Positions 1 to 8,025 are shown, counted from the first letter of the stretch. The stretch: 64,000 bases of DNA from JBCCAG01 sp050331115 (GCA_050331115.1 JBHJHD010000029.1:48036-112035), one strand, 5' to 3'. Notes: generated by a model not told the origin, from the letters alone. Numbers and translations: made by a program.

Positions 1-1095
1 GTAGTAAATGCTGGGGGTACCGGGGAAGGTCATTAGCAGCAGCGTGGCTAGCCTAACGGTGTTGCGGGCCTCGCCTGCGGTAGGAGCATCTGCAGATTCC
101 CCGCCGGCAATGGTAAGCAGCCGCGCGGTGTCGTGGCTGGCTAACAGGTTGAGCTGGGTGAGCTGAATCTCCCAAGGGTAGAGGGCCAGCAGCGTCTGCA
201 TCTTGCTGGCGTAGTCGGCGGCGTCGAGGGCGGGGGCGGCGCGGTAGTCGATGGTCTCAACATGTTTGGGGATGACGCGATCGCCCGCAGTAAAGGCAAT
301 GGTAGGCCCCGTAAATAGGTAGTTCATCACCCCGTCAAACTGGGTGCCGTCCAGCCACTCTCGGGAGTCGGTCCACACCTCGCCGACGATGTAGGCCTCG
401 GGGTTCACTGCCTTGACGCGATCGCGGAAGGTCTGCCAAAATCCGGGCTCTTTGACTTCAAACGGTACGTCCAGCCGCCAGCCGTCGATGCCAAACTTGA
501 GCCAATACTCCGCCACCTCCATGATGTATTCCTTCACCTGGGGATTGGCGTGGTTAAACTGCGGCAGGGCGCGGTTATCAACCCAGCTGCGGTAGTTGGC
601 GGGTAGATTGCCGTCATAAGCGGACAGGGGCCAGGCTTCGATGGAAAACCAGTCGAGCCAGGGGGAGAAAGGACCATTTTCCAGAATGTCGCTGAAATAG
701 AAAAAGCCGCGGCTGGCGTGGTTGAAGACGCCATCGAGTACGACGCGAATATCCCGTTCGTGGGCAGCGTTCAGCAGGTCTTGGAGTGCAGCGTTGCCTC
801 CCAAAAGCGGGTCCACCTGGTAGTAGTCGTGGGTATGGTAGCGGTGGTTGCTGGTGGACTGAAATATAGGGGTGAAGTAGATCGCGGTGATGCCCAGGTC
901 TTTCAAGTAGTCTAGCTGCTCCACTACACCCCAGAGGTCACCCCCCTTATAGCCTTGAGCTGTTGGAGGGGTATCCCAGTCCTCTAAAGGGACCTGCATC
1001 GGTGTGGGCTTGCTGCGATCGCTTTTAGCAAAGCGGTCTGGAAAAATTTGATAGAAAACGGCGTGCTTGACCCAGTCGGGCGTCTGAACTTGCAT
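1..1095 (-). CDS. Alpha-amylase family glycoside hydrolase (GH13, neopullulanase/cyclomaltodextrinase-like), 3' end cut by window edge
   Basis: The first 365 codons are visible and the frame is open to base 1, so the C-terminus is missing. The N-terminus goes straight into the catalytic barrel (FYQIFPDRF near residue 15), without the CBM34-type domain common in neopullulanases. GH13 signatures are all present: DGVFNH near 120, GWRLDVPF with the nucleophile at D209, VGEVW with the acid/base at E239, and SHDT with D322 as transition-state stabiliser. The family hydrolyses or transfers alpha-1,4 glucan bonds; a role in glycogen or maltodextrin turnover is inferred. No signal peptide is seen, so it is probably cytoplasmic. 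The start is the ATG at 1095. Exact substrate specificity cannot be told from the sequence. Confidence 0.9.
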   Translation of the reverse strand, partial: MQVQTPDWVKHAVFYQIFPDRFAKSDRSKPTPMQVPLEDWDTPPTAQGYKGGDLWGVVEQLDYLKDLGITAIYFTPIFQSTSNHRYHTHDYYQVDPLLGGNAALQDLLNAAHERDIRVVLDGVFNHASRGFFYFSDILENGPFSPWLDWFSIEAWPLSAYDGNLPANYRSWVDNRALPQFNHANPQVKEYIMEVAEYWLKFGIDGWRLDVPFEVKEPGFWQTFRDRVKAVNPEAYIVGEVWTDSREWLDGTQFDGVMNYLFTGPTIAFTAGDRVIPKHVETIDYRAAPALDAADYASKMQTLLALYPWEIQLTQLNLLASHDTARLLTIAGGESADAPTAGEARNTVRLATLLLMTFPGTPSIYY

Positions 1096-1253
1096 AACCT
1101 ATTAGCGTGGGGGCGTCATGGCATACCGTAATGATTTGACCATACTTTGTCACGCTCCGTTTGATAGACTTTCACCAACAAGGGTATGGATCTGTGCAGC
1201 TGGTTCTGCGTAACTGAGCTCTGCACAAGGTGATCTGCAGCCGCCGCATCCGG

Positions 1254-1286
1254 TTGATAGACCGGATAGCTGATAGACCGAATAAC
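1254..1286. repeat. Short direct repeat upstream of the TRAP binding protein
   Basis: Two adjacent near-identical 15-16 bp units, TTGATAGACCGGATAGC and TGATAGACCGAATAAC, end 24 bases before the start of the binding-protein gene. A looser echo (TGATAGACTTTCACC) lies near 1163. They could be a tandem regulator site or a simple duplication; there is no independent evidence of function. Confidence 0.5.
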
Positions 1287-1310
1287 TACAGCATAGGGAA
1301 GTAACACAGT

Positions 1311-2444
1311 ATGAAGCGTAGACAGTTTGTCACGGGTGCAGCCGTAGGGGCCACCACTGCCATCACCGCTGCAGCCTGTAGCGGCGATAGCGCCAGCGAA
1401 GGCAGCGGGAACCAGAGCGCTAGCCCTACCGTGCAGACAGATGAAGCCCCCCAAGTTGAATGGCGGATGGCCTCTAGCTATACCCCGAGCTTAGATACGG
1501 TCTACGGCGGGAGCGAGGTATTTGTCGAGCAGGTCAAAGCGCTGACCAACGGCAAGTTTACCATCGATATTTTTGCTTCTGGCGAACTTGTGCCGGGACT
1601 AGAGGTGCTCGATGCGGTTCAGCAGGGTACGGTTCAGGCGGGCCATACCAACTCGTACTACTATCGCGGCAAGAATGAGGCACTGGCGTTTGATACGGCG
1701 GTTCCGTTTGGGCTCAACTACCGGCAACAGACCGCTTGGCTGTACGAAGGTGGTGGCCTAGAGCTTGTACATGAGCTGCTGTCAGACTTCAACATCATTA
1801 GCTTCCCAGCCGGCAACACGGGCACCCAGATGGGGGGCTGGTGGAATAAGGATATCAACACGCCGGCTGACTTCCAAGGGCTGAATATGCGCATTCCAGG
1901 CCTGGGGGGAGAGGTGATGAAGCGGCTGGGGGTAAACGTGCAGAACCTCGCCGGGGGCGAAATCTTCCAAGCGCTTCAGCTCGGCACCATCGACGCGGCG
2001 GAGTTTGTCGGCCCCTACGATGATGAGAAGCTCGGGCTATACAAGGCGGCAACCACCTACTACTATCCCGGCTGGTGGGAGCCTGCGTCCCAGTATTCCC
2101 TCTATTTCAACCTAGACGAGTGGAACAAGCTGCCGGCCACCTATCAAGAAATTCTTAAGACGGCTGCCGCCCAGACCCATACAACCATTATGGCCCGCTA
2201 CGATGCCCGCAACCCCGGCGCGTTGGCTAAGCTGCTGGATCAGGGCGTTGAGCTAAAGCGCTTCCCCAATGAGGTAATGGCTCCAGCGCGGGAAGCGGCC
2301 TTTGAGCTATACGAAGAGCTAGCGGCGGCAGACTCAGCCTACAACAAGATCTACTCCGCCTGGAAGCAGTTCCGGGAGCAGTCAAACCAGTGGTTTTCGA
2401 GCTCTGAGCTGGGCTTCACCGATTTTGCATTTAGCCAGAACTAG
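1311..2444 (+). CDS. TRAP transporter solute-binding lipoprotein (DctP/TakP type)
   Basis: A 377-residue periplasmic binding protein of TRAP transporters, which take up organic acids using ion gradients. The N-terminus has twin arginines (R3, R4) and a lipobox ending in C23, suggesting Tat export and lipid anchoring. The segment EFVGPYDDEK...YYYPGWWE near 227-250 matches the 2-oxoacid-binding TakP subgroup, so a keto- or dicarboxylic acid ligand is likely. No membrane subunits (DctQ, DctM) are adjacent: the next gene is an unrelated small membrane protein. In Synechocystis a related protein works with membrane subunits encoded elsewhere (GtrABC, from memory), so an unlinked partner is expected. 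The ATG start places the Tat motif at the very N-terminus. Confidence 0.9.
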   Translation: MKRRQFVTGAAVGATTAITAAACSGDSASEGSGNQSASPTVQTDEAPQVEWRMASSYTPSLDTVYGGSEVFVEQVKALTNGKFTIDIFASGELVPGLEVLDAVQQGTVQAGHTNSYYYRGKNEALAFDTAVPFGLNYRQQTAWLYEGGGLELVHELLSDFNIISFPAGNTGTQMGGWWNKDINTPADFQGLNMRIPGLGGEVMKRLGVNVQNLAGGEIFQALQLGTIDAAEFVGPYDDEKLGLYKAATTYYYPGWWEPASQYSLYFNLDEWNKLPATYQEILKTAAAQTHTTIMARYDARNPGALAKLLDQGVELKRFPNEVMAPAREAAFELYEELAAADSAYNKIYSAWKQFREQSNQWFSSSELGFTDFAFSQN

Positions 2445-2628
2445 TAGCGCGATCGCCCCTTTAGAAAGCTTGAGCAGCGTTGACTCCAGTGCCGCGAAAT
2501 TATTACGATTTGTGGCGTTATCCGACGCAACGGCGGTCTTTATTTCCACGGGTGGATGATTGCCTCTCGAATTGCCGATATTCTGCTGACGGCTTGAGTA
2601 AAACTTTACGCATAGGACAAACTATTCA

Positions 2629-2898
2629 ATGTTGAACTTACTTATCTGGATTGTTGTCGGTATTATCGTTGGCGCGATCGCCAAAGCCATCTATCCTGGC
2701 CACCAGGGTGGCGGCATTCTCGGTTCCCTAATACTGGGTATCATTGGTTCTTTTGTTGGTGGTTTTCTGGCCAACCTGATTACAACAGGAACAATTGCAT
2801 TAACGGCGACAAGCATCAGCTTTTTGGGAATAATCTTGGCGATTATCGGCTCGCTGATTGCTATTTTCATTTGGCAACAGATTGCAAAGCGCGCCTAG
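2629..2898 (+). CDS. GlsB/YeaQ/YmgE family stress-response membrane protein
   Basis: An 89-residue, almost wholly hydrophobic protein with three predicted membrane segments (about 1-20, 28-50, 62-85) and glycine-rich turns (GHQGGGILGS). This is the transglycosylase-associated (GlsB/YeaQ) pattern. The family is linked to envelope and osmotic stress but has no defined biochemical activity. AGGA lies 11 bases before the ATG. A strong terminator about 90 bases downstream makes it a single-gene unit. Confidence 0.85.
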   Translation: MLNLLIWIVVGIIVGAIAKAIYPGHQGGGILGSLILGIIGSFVGGFLANLITTGTIALTATSISFLGIILAIIGSLIAIFIWQQIAKRA

Positions 2899-2988
2899 TT
2901 TTTGCTGAGCAGTGAGTGACCTCCAGAGGAAGATTACTGCGATAGTCTCTATTAAGAGATCTCTATTAAGAGAGCCAGAATGGATACA

Positions 2989-3017
2989 CGGGCTACCATA
3001 GGTGGCCCGTTTTTTTG
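2989..3017 (+). terminator. Rho-independent terminator after the GlsB-like gene
   Basis: A 9-bp stem (CGGGCTACC with GGTGGCCCG, one G-T pair), a 3-base ATA loop and then seven T residues. It sits about 90 bases past the stop codon. Confidence 0.85.
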
Positions 3018-3087
3018 ATCAATCAGAGGTGCTTATACTACGTTGGTTTAGTTGCTGATAGCCACTTTGTCAAAGCCAGTGGACTGA

Positions 3088-3210
3088 GGTGGCTGTCACA
3101 AGCGCTTGACTGCTTGGGCTAGACAAATGCTCCAACAGGTCCAACGATGGCTACCGCAGCGAACCATTGCTGTCGTTGCCGATAGCAGCTTTGCTGCCCT
3201 TGAGCTAGAC
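3088..3210 (+). pseudogene. IS4/IS701-type transposase remnant (middle fragment)
   Basis: An open stretch between stops reads HKRLTAWARQMLQQV, then RWLPQRTIAVVADSSFAALEL. This resembles the middle of cyanobacterial DDE transposases of the IS4/IS701 kind, where VADSSFAALEL carries a catalytic aspartate. A TGA stop lies directly upstream in frame, and neither the N-terminus nor the rest of the catalytic domain is present, so it is a dead fragment. Repeat copy A starts about 95 bases downstream. Family assignment is from recalled motifs. Confidence 0.7.
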
Positions 3211-3245
3211 AATCCTCATCCCCCTTGGCGGACAGCGCAAGAGGG

Positions 3246-3282
3246 CAAAAAAAGGGGGAGCTAGCGTGCTAGCTCCCAAAAA
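3246..3282 (-). terminator. Terminator for the ammonium transporter gene
   Basis: A 10-bp perfect stem (GGGAGCTAGC with GCTAGCTCCC). On the minus strand it is followed by CC and seven T residues, the orientation that would end transcription coming from the transporter gene. It lies about 170 bases past that gene's stop, beyond repeat copy A, so transcripts would include the repeat in antisense. Confidence 0.7.
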
Positions 3283-3303
3283 CGTTATTTATGCGCTATG
3301 GAT

Positions 3304-3402
3304 GTTGCGTTGGCCCAGTTGCTTAAGACAACCCTATTAGCGCAAGGCCTTTTTCGTAGGCCGCAGAGCGCGTAAATGTCCCAATGCATTGGGACATTTA
3401 CG
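3304..3402 (+). repeat. Structured dispersed repeat, copy A
   Basis: One of four related spacer elements. Shared blocks are GTTGCGTTGGCCCAGTTGC, a variable middle, CGTAGGC and then AAATGTCCCAATGCAT. Its right half is a perfect 32-bp palindrome with 16-bp arms centred between 3386 and 3387 (left arm CGTAAATGTCCCAATG). The left hairpin is weaker than in the other copies. It lies between a transposase remnant and the 3' end of the ammonium transporter gene. Function unknown. Confidence 0.75.
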
Positions 3403-3453
3403 ATAGACCTGATGGATACAATCCCTGCGATCGCAAAGTCTGACTCTGTAGCC

Positions 3454-4962
3454 CTAGGTGTGAACTGAAGTCCCCGTAGACATCGTCGAACCTGGCGCTC
3501 CAGCGACGCCACTGGCGTCCTTAACAAATCCACTGTAGGCCTCCATGCCGTGCTCAGCGATGTCGAGACCAATCAGCTCGTCCTCTTCAGAGACGCGAAT
3601 GCCGACAACGGCCTTCAAAATGCCCCAAAAGATGGCAGAGGCAACTACGGTGAATAAGCCGATGGCAACGATGCCCAGCAGCTGAGCGAGGAGCTGACTA
3701 ATGCCCGCGCCATAGAATAGCCCATTTTCTATGTCGAATAGGCCGACGGCCAGAGTGCCCCAGATGCCGCAGACCAGGTGAACTGAAACCGCACCCACGG
3801 GGTCGTCTACCTTGATGCTGTCAAAGAACAGTACCGAGAAGACCACAAGGACGCCTGCAATCAGACCAATGATCACGGCCCCCAGCGGGGAAACGCCAGC
3901 ACAGCCCGCTGTAATGCCAACAAGGCCTGCCAGAATACCGTTGATGATCATCGAGAGGTCGGGCTTACCCGAGGTCACCCAAGAGGTCACGGTGGCTGCG
4001 ACACCGCCTGCAGCGGCAGCTAGGTTGGTGGTGACCGCAATAAACGGAACCGCTTCACTTGCCGCGAGTTCAGAACCGGGATTAAAGCCAAACCAGCCAA
4101 TCCAGAGGATAAGGCAGCCTAGCATCGCCAAGCTGAGGTTATGACCAGGCAGCGCCGCGGGTTGACCGTCTTGGTATTTGCCAATCCGGGGACCAAGGAA
4201 GACCGCGCCCACTAGCGCCGCCCAACCGCCGACCGAGTGAACCACGGTGGAGCCGGCAAAATCGGAGAAGCCCGCTGCGCCCAGCCAGCCGTCACCGCTC
4301 CAGACCCAGTGACCCGTAATCGGGTAGGCAATACCCGTCAGCAGCAGACTGAAGATGATAAACGCCACAAAGTGGATGCGCTCAGCCACAGCACCGGAGA
4401 CAATGGTGGCCGCCGTTGCCGCGAAAGCCGCCTGGAACAGAAAGAATACAGAGACCGGTAGACCTGCGGGGAAGGGGTCGAGGCCGTAGGCGCCCGAGTC
4501 ACCCGTCAGGAACCAGCCGCCGCCGCCGATCAGGGAGCTTCCCCCCCCGAACATGATGGAAAACCCAATCGCCCAGAAGGCCAGGGTCGCTAGTGCGAAC
4601 ACAATTAGGTTCTTCGACAGAATGTTGACGGCATTCTTCTGGCGGCAAAATCCGGTCTCCAGCATGCCGAAGCCTGCGTTCATGAAGATGACCAAGACCG
4701 ATGCCACCGTAATCCAGATGACATCTAAAACGCCCTTAACGTATTCAGGGGTAACCGCTTCTTCTTGAGCTGAGGCAGAAAGGCCCCAAAACCCAACGAT
4801 AAGCGCCACGAGCGGTAAGCATACCAGCCAGCGATGAGACGATCTTGAAAGCGGAAGCGCGCTGGCGATCGCCTGGAGCGCCTTTTCTGGCGTTGACCAA
4901 GCGGCGATCCCGCGTCGGGAGACCCGAGATCGACTTCTTCTTTTGAGTACCACGTTAGACAT
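3454..4962 (-). CDS. amt: Ammonium transporter (Amt/MEP/Rh family)
   Basis: A 502-residue channel that moves ammonium across the cytoplasmic membrane. A long basic N-terminal region leads to a signal-like segment ending near SASAQ (about 66), followed by eleven or so membrane segments, as usual for Amt proteins. The family signature GFGMLETGF CRQKNAVNILSKN is near 97-115. The cytoplasmic tail (EEDELIGLDIAEHGMEAY) is the part that contacts PII proteins in this family. A perfect NtcA box lies 264-277 bases upstream, consistent with nitrogen control. The 45-residue run before the hydrophobic core is long for a signal peptide, so the true start could lie downstream at a non-ATG codon. Confidence 0.95.
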   Translation of the reverse strand: MSNVVLKRRSRSRVSRRGIAAWSTPEKALQAIASALPLSRSSHRWLVCLPLVALIVGFWGLSASAQEEAVTPEYVKGVLDVIWITVASVLVIFMNAGFGMLETGFCRQKNAVNILSKNLIVFALATLAFWAIGFSIMFGGGSSLIGGGGWFLTGDSGAYGLDPFPAGLPVSVFFLFQAAFAATAATIVSGAVAERIHFVAFIIFSLLLTGIAYPITGHWVWSGDGWLGAAGFSDFAGSTVVHSVGGWAALVGAVFLGPRIGKYQDGQPAALPGHNLSLAMLGCLILWIGWFGFNPGSELAASEAVPFIAVTTNLAAAAGGVAATVTSWVTSGKPDLSMIINGILAGLVGITAGCAGVSPLGAVIIGLIAGVLVVFSVLFFDSIKVDDPVGAVSVHLVCGIWGTLAVGLFDIENGLFYGAGISQLLAQLLGIVAIGLFTVVASAIFWGILKAVVGIRVSEEDELIGLDIAEHGMEAYSGFVKDASGVAGAPGSTMSTGTSVHT

Positions 4963-5424
4963 ATATGACTAGCCTGAAAATCCAACAACACACGGGCTCC
5001 ATTAAAGAAGCAACCGCGCGACCCTGCCGCCCCATCTAGTGACGCCCCGGAGCCGCATCTAATTTAGAGCAAACCTGCACTAAAATATGCAATCCAGTCT
5101 TCCAAAAGCCCATTTTCTGGAGAACTGGCTCCAGAGACTATCGGTCAAGAAGGCCGCTACAAGCTTGGGACACATAAGGGTCAGCACCAGTTCATCGATT
5201 GCACCAGGTATACCGGAAGCATTCTGTAACGCAGACTACAATTCACGGCAGGCCTGGCATAATTGTTACGTTTGTTTAGCGACGATCAAATGGCGATCGC
5301 TGAGCAAAACTCACGGTAAGCTGCCAGATGCGCATCAATTTTGAAGCGTGATGATGAGCAAAAAATACTACAAAGGATGGCGCTAGATTAACCTGTGGGC
5401 TGCGCGTTTCCTAGGCTGTATCGT
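4963..5424. other. Spacer upstream of the ammonium transporter
   Basis: 462 bases without a convincing gene. It holds the NtcA box at 5226-5239. An 85-codon open frame at 5087-5344 (plus strand) has no ribosome-binding site and no recognisable composition. A 9-codon frame starting at 5290 lies just downstream of a plausible plus-strand promoter. Confidence 0.6.
5226..5239. promoter_or_regulatory. NtcA binding site (GTA-N8-TAC)
   Basis: The sequence is TGTA-ACGCAGAC-TACA: the full NtcA consensus GTAN8TAC with the commonly conserved flanking T and A. NtcA is the cyanobacterial nitrogen regulator and activates amt genes in many species. On the minus strand (towards amt) the expected -10 position reads TGCAAT. 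On the plus strand CATAAT at 5258-5263 is a better -10, so the site may instead or also drive a rightward transcript. Confidence 0.7.
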
Positions 5425-5685
5425 TCAGGTAACGCGGCTCGTTTTGTAGGTTTCTAAAGCAAAATCAGGACAGCCAATGGCCTCTTCTGATAAGGCAGTC
5501 GAGGGCCGAACACAGCATTTAAGATGGTGGCTGTTTGTAAAGAACTGACAGCGAGCGCAGGGGATTTTGTGCATCGTTTGAGCGCGCTTAAAGCCGTCTC
5601 GGCAGATAGACCAAAGGCTCCACGCGGTCAAACCAACTGTTCCCCAGGCGAGCATGCTGCAGAGGGGCGCAAATAATCGAGCCAT
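5425..5685 (-). CDS. Conserved cyanobacterial small membrane-anchored protein with cysteine motif
   Basis: 86 residues: a hydrophobic N-terminal segment (about 4-28), then IPCARCQFFTNSHHLKC with CxxC and further cysteines, ending in ALSEEAIGCPDF. I recognise this cysteine-rich tail from small conserved proteins in many cyanobacteria; no function is known to me. The spaced cysteines could bind a metal. The start is supported by GGAG six bases upstream. It is a lone minus-strand gene, and the NtcA box region separates it from amt. Confidence 0.75.
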   Translation of the reverse strand: MARLFAPLCSMLAWGTVGLTAWSLWSICRDGFKRAQTMHKIPCARCQFFTNSHHLKCCVRPSTALSEEAIGCPDFALETYKTSRVT

Positions 5686-6072
5686 TAGGTCTCCTACGAG
5701 TCCACATTTGGAAGTTTGGGCTGCCGGCAGCCTAATACGCCATTACATCGGGCCGCCGGCACAATGATCAAAGACGATGGGAATAGTCTGAAGCGATCGC
5801 TTTGTTCTAATACGCCTCTAATACAGCGTAGCGATATCTCGAGTTGCGTATTCGGTTCACGAGACTAAGTTGTGTAACGAATTATCTCTAAAGGTTGTCT
5901 ATCTTTACCCTTATTTACCCTCTATGGGGCTGCCCATAATTCTGCAGGGGCTGGCCGTAACAAAGAGCCAAATTCCGACTGGAAAACCGGGGTTTATGGC
6001 ATTATGAAACGTAGGTACACCGTAAAAGCAGTATCCCTGACAATTATCCCTAACAATAAGGAGAGTTTATTT
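5686..6072. other. Spacer between divergent genes, upstream of the peroxiredoxin
   Basis: 387 bases between a minus-strand small gene and the plus-strand peroxiredoxin. It should hold both promoters. It is AT-rich between about 5870 and 5940. No promoter stands out enough to place. An in-frame upstream ATG at 6004 exists but lacks a ribosome-binding site. Confidence 0.5.
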
Positions 6073-6711
6073 ATGGCACTACAACTGGGCGATACAGTTC
6101 CTAACTTCCAGCAGAGCACGAGCGAAGGGGACATTGATTTCTACGAGTGGGCTGGAGATAGCTGGGTGGTCTTGTTTTCACACCCCGCAGACTATACGCC
6201 AGTATGCACTACTGAGCTCGGTGAAGTGGCGCGACTCAAGCCCGAGTTTGACAAGCGAAACGCCAAGGTCATCGCCCTCAGCGTTGACGATGCCGATTCC
6301 CACGCCGGCTGGATCGGAGACATCAACGAGACTCAGAGCACAACCGTCAACTATCCCATCATCGCCGATGCGGACAAGAAGGTGTCTGACCTATACGGCA
6401 TGATTCACCCCAACACCAACGACAAGGTGACGGTACGCAGCGTTTTTGTGATTGATCCTCAGCACAAGGTTCGCCTGACGATCACCTATCCCCCTAGCAC
6501 GGGCCGCAACTTCGACGAGATCCTACGGGTGATTGATTCGCTCCAGCTCACCGACGATTACAAAGTCGCTACGCCAGCAAATTGGCAGGACGGCGAGGAC
6601 TGCGTTATCGTGCCTACCATCAAGGATGAGGCCGAGCTTAAGGAGCGCTTCCCGAAGGGCTACACCGTGGTTAAGCCGTATCTGCGGATGACGCCTCAGC
6701 CCAATAAGTAA
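6073..6711 (+). CDS. 1-Cys peroxiredoxin (Prx6/AhpC-TSA family)
   Basis: A 212-residue thiol peroxidase that reduces hydrogen peroxide and organic peroxides. The peroxidatic cysteine is C45 in HPADYTPVCTTELG, the 1-Cys/Prx6 form of the motif, and the long C-terminal dimerisation domain (ending KPYLRMTPQ) matches Prx6 proteins. I chose the ATG at 6073 because AAGGAGAG lies just upstream and it gives the usual N-terminus (MALQLGDTVPNF); the frame extends upstream to 6004 with unrelated sequence. A strong terminator follows, so the gene is transcribed alone. Confidence 0.93.
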   Translation: MALQLGDTVPNFQQSTSEGDIDFYEWAGDSWVVLFSHPADYTPVCTTELGEVARLKPEFDKRNAKVIALSVDDADSHAGWIGDINETQSTTVNYPIIADADKKVSDLYGMIHPNTNDKVTVRSVFVIDPQHKVRLTITYPPSTGRNFDEILRVIDSLQLTDDYKVATPANWQDGEDCVIVPTIKDEAELKERFPKGYTVVKPYLRMTPQPNK

Positions 6712-6770
6712 AGCTCGCAGGTCGGCCCCGTAACCCAGCGATTCTCTACGGCGCTCACCTGTGGCTAAAT

Positions 6771-6808
6771 GAAGAAAGGCTCACCTTCCAAGGGGTGAGC
6801 CTTTCTTC
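6771..6808. terminator. Strong bidirectional terminator between convergent genes
   Basis: A perfect 15-bp stem (GAAGAAAGGCTCACC with its complement) around an 8-base loop, pyrimidine-rich on the exit side in both directions. It lies between the peroxiredoxin (plus) and ndhN (minus) and can serve both. Confidence 0.8.
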
Positions 6809-6865
6809 TTGCCGTCCGATAGGGGTGCTGCTGATAGAGCTTGCTACAGCTTTAGGGAGCCGGCC

Positions 6866-7333
6866 CTACAGCGCCTTTGCCAAGGGCTTCCAGGAAAATT
6901 CGCGATCGCCGCCCATTTCTACAACAACTTTGATGCGGGGCTCGCTGCCCGGCAGCTGTACCAAAAATTCCAGCTCCTGCCGCGAGAGAATCATCCCTTC
7001 CAGCAGCCACAGGACCAATCCTTTAGACTTCGCCGGCAGTTGCTCAAGCCTGTAGCCTGCAACTGGGGGGATGAAGTAGCGATAGCCCACTGCGCCGTCT
7101 GTTCCAATATCTTTTTTCCCAAGGTGGGGAGGGCGAACGCCATGGACATCTAATAGGTAAGCTGCTGGGTCTCCTAAACCGCGAGCGCTCATGACCTCTA
7201 CGTCGTAGCCTGCGCCTCGGATTCGTCGCTGATAGCGCCCTTCATGGCCACCTTCTAATGGAACGTAGACCGATAGGGCACCCGCCTGCAGCAGGTCACC
7301 CACAAACTTTTTACCCGTTATGAGCAGTGCCAT
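6866..7333 (-). CDS. ndhN: NAD(P)H-quinone oxidoreductase subunit N (NDH-1)
   Basis: 155 residues matching NdhN, a subunit specific to the cyanobacterial and chloroplast NDH-1 complex that supports cyclic electron flow, respiration and CO2 uptake at the thylakoid. Recognisable blocks are YVPLEGGHEGRYQRR near 24, HGVRPPHLGKK near 64, LPAKSKGLVLWLLEG near 99 and the C-terminal RIKVVVEMGGDREFSWKPL. Length and start are normal for the family. It is convergent with the peroxiredoxin gene and alone in its unit, as is common for ndhN. Confidence 0.95.
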   Translation of the reverse strand: MALLITGKKFVGDLLQAGALSVYVPLEGGHEGRYQRRIRGAGYDVEVMSARGLGDPAAYLLDVHGVRPPHLGKKDIGTDGAVGYRYFIPPVAGYRLEQLPAKSKGLVLWLLEGMILSRQELEFLVQLPGSEPRIKVVVEMGGDREFSWKPLAKAL

Positions 7334-8025
7334 CCGCTTATACCCCCTCCGCTTCCCAATAAGTCCAGACCATTGCTCTTCTTACTTTGACCTACTCACG
7401 CCGTCGATGCAAGACCCAGGCGCAGGGTTCTCAAGGTTTGGCGATGAGCAGGTTTGGCGATGAGCAAGTTTGGTGATCACAAGGGCGATCGCCTAAATTT
7501 GTTCAAATTGTGGACAAGCCGGAATTAATCGCGTAAAGTAGTTAACTGGACTGAAAAACGATGTAGCTTAGGGCGACTGCTTCGCTGTATCTGCTGTGAA
7601 TCACTCCAAACCCTCTGTAGCGGCCCGGTTGCGCTTCTGCAGAGATAAGTCAGGCCAAAACTTTCGCGCAGACGGTCAGTAATAGGTTATACTGAGTTCT
7701 CTGCGGTGGGCTACAGCGCCCGCTCGAAAGTGACGAATAGCCGTCAAGGATACTGTAGGACCAGCGGGTCAAGGCCAGCAAATGCCCTACAAGTCCTGGC
7801 TATCCATTTGTGTCTTGTCACCTCGACTAAATCGACGAAAAGTAGTCTAGAACTCCGTAAGCAGCTTGGCTGCGAAGGCGGTTCTGCATCTTTTCCTGCG
7901 GCGATGCTCAGTCGCTCAGCCTTTGTGCTGGCAGGGATCTAAGGCGATCGCTGCAGCGCTGTCTGGGATGCTGATGTATGGCGATATCACGACGTATAGA
8001 TCTATCAAGGGGAGGCCTAGCTGCT
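7334..8025. other. Leader and promoter region of the ribosomal super-operon
   Basis: 692 bases without a credible gene between divergent ndhN and rplC. The best plus-strand promoter element is TATACT at 7688-7693; its -35 is poor. If used, it gives a leader of about 330 nt before rplC. The last 170 bases contain several GC-rich inverted segments (around 7859-7930). Open frames here show no ribosome-binding site or family resemblance. Confidence 0.5.
7688..7693 (+). promoter_or_regulatory. Candidate -10 element of the ribosomal operon promoter
   Basis: TATACT (five of six consensus bases) lies in GGTTATACTGAG, about 330 bases before rplC. There is no good -35, so this is only the best local candidate. 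Confidence 0.35.

Noticed and set aside
5087..5344. 85-codon plus-strand frame upstream of amt
   Set aside because: No ribosome-binding site, no recognisable composition, and it overlaps the NtcA control region.
6004..6072. Upstream extension of the peroxiredoxin by 23 residues
   Set aside because: The Prx6 family N-terminus starts at 6073, which also has a clear AAGGAGAG.
7706..7942. 78-codon frame in the ribosomal operon leader
   Set aside because: No Shine-Dalgarno sequence and no resemblance to a known protein; more likely leader sequence.
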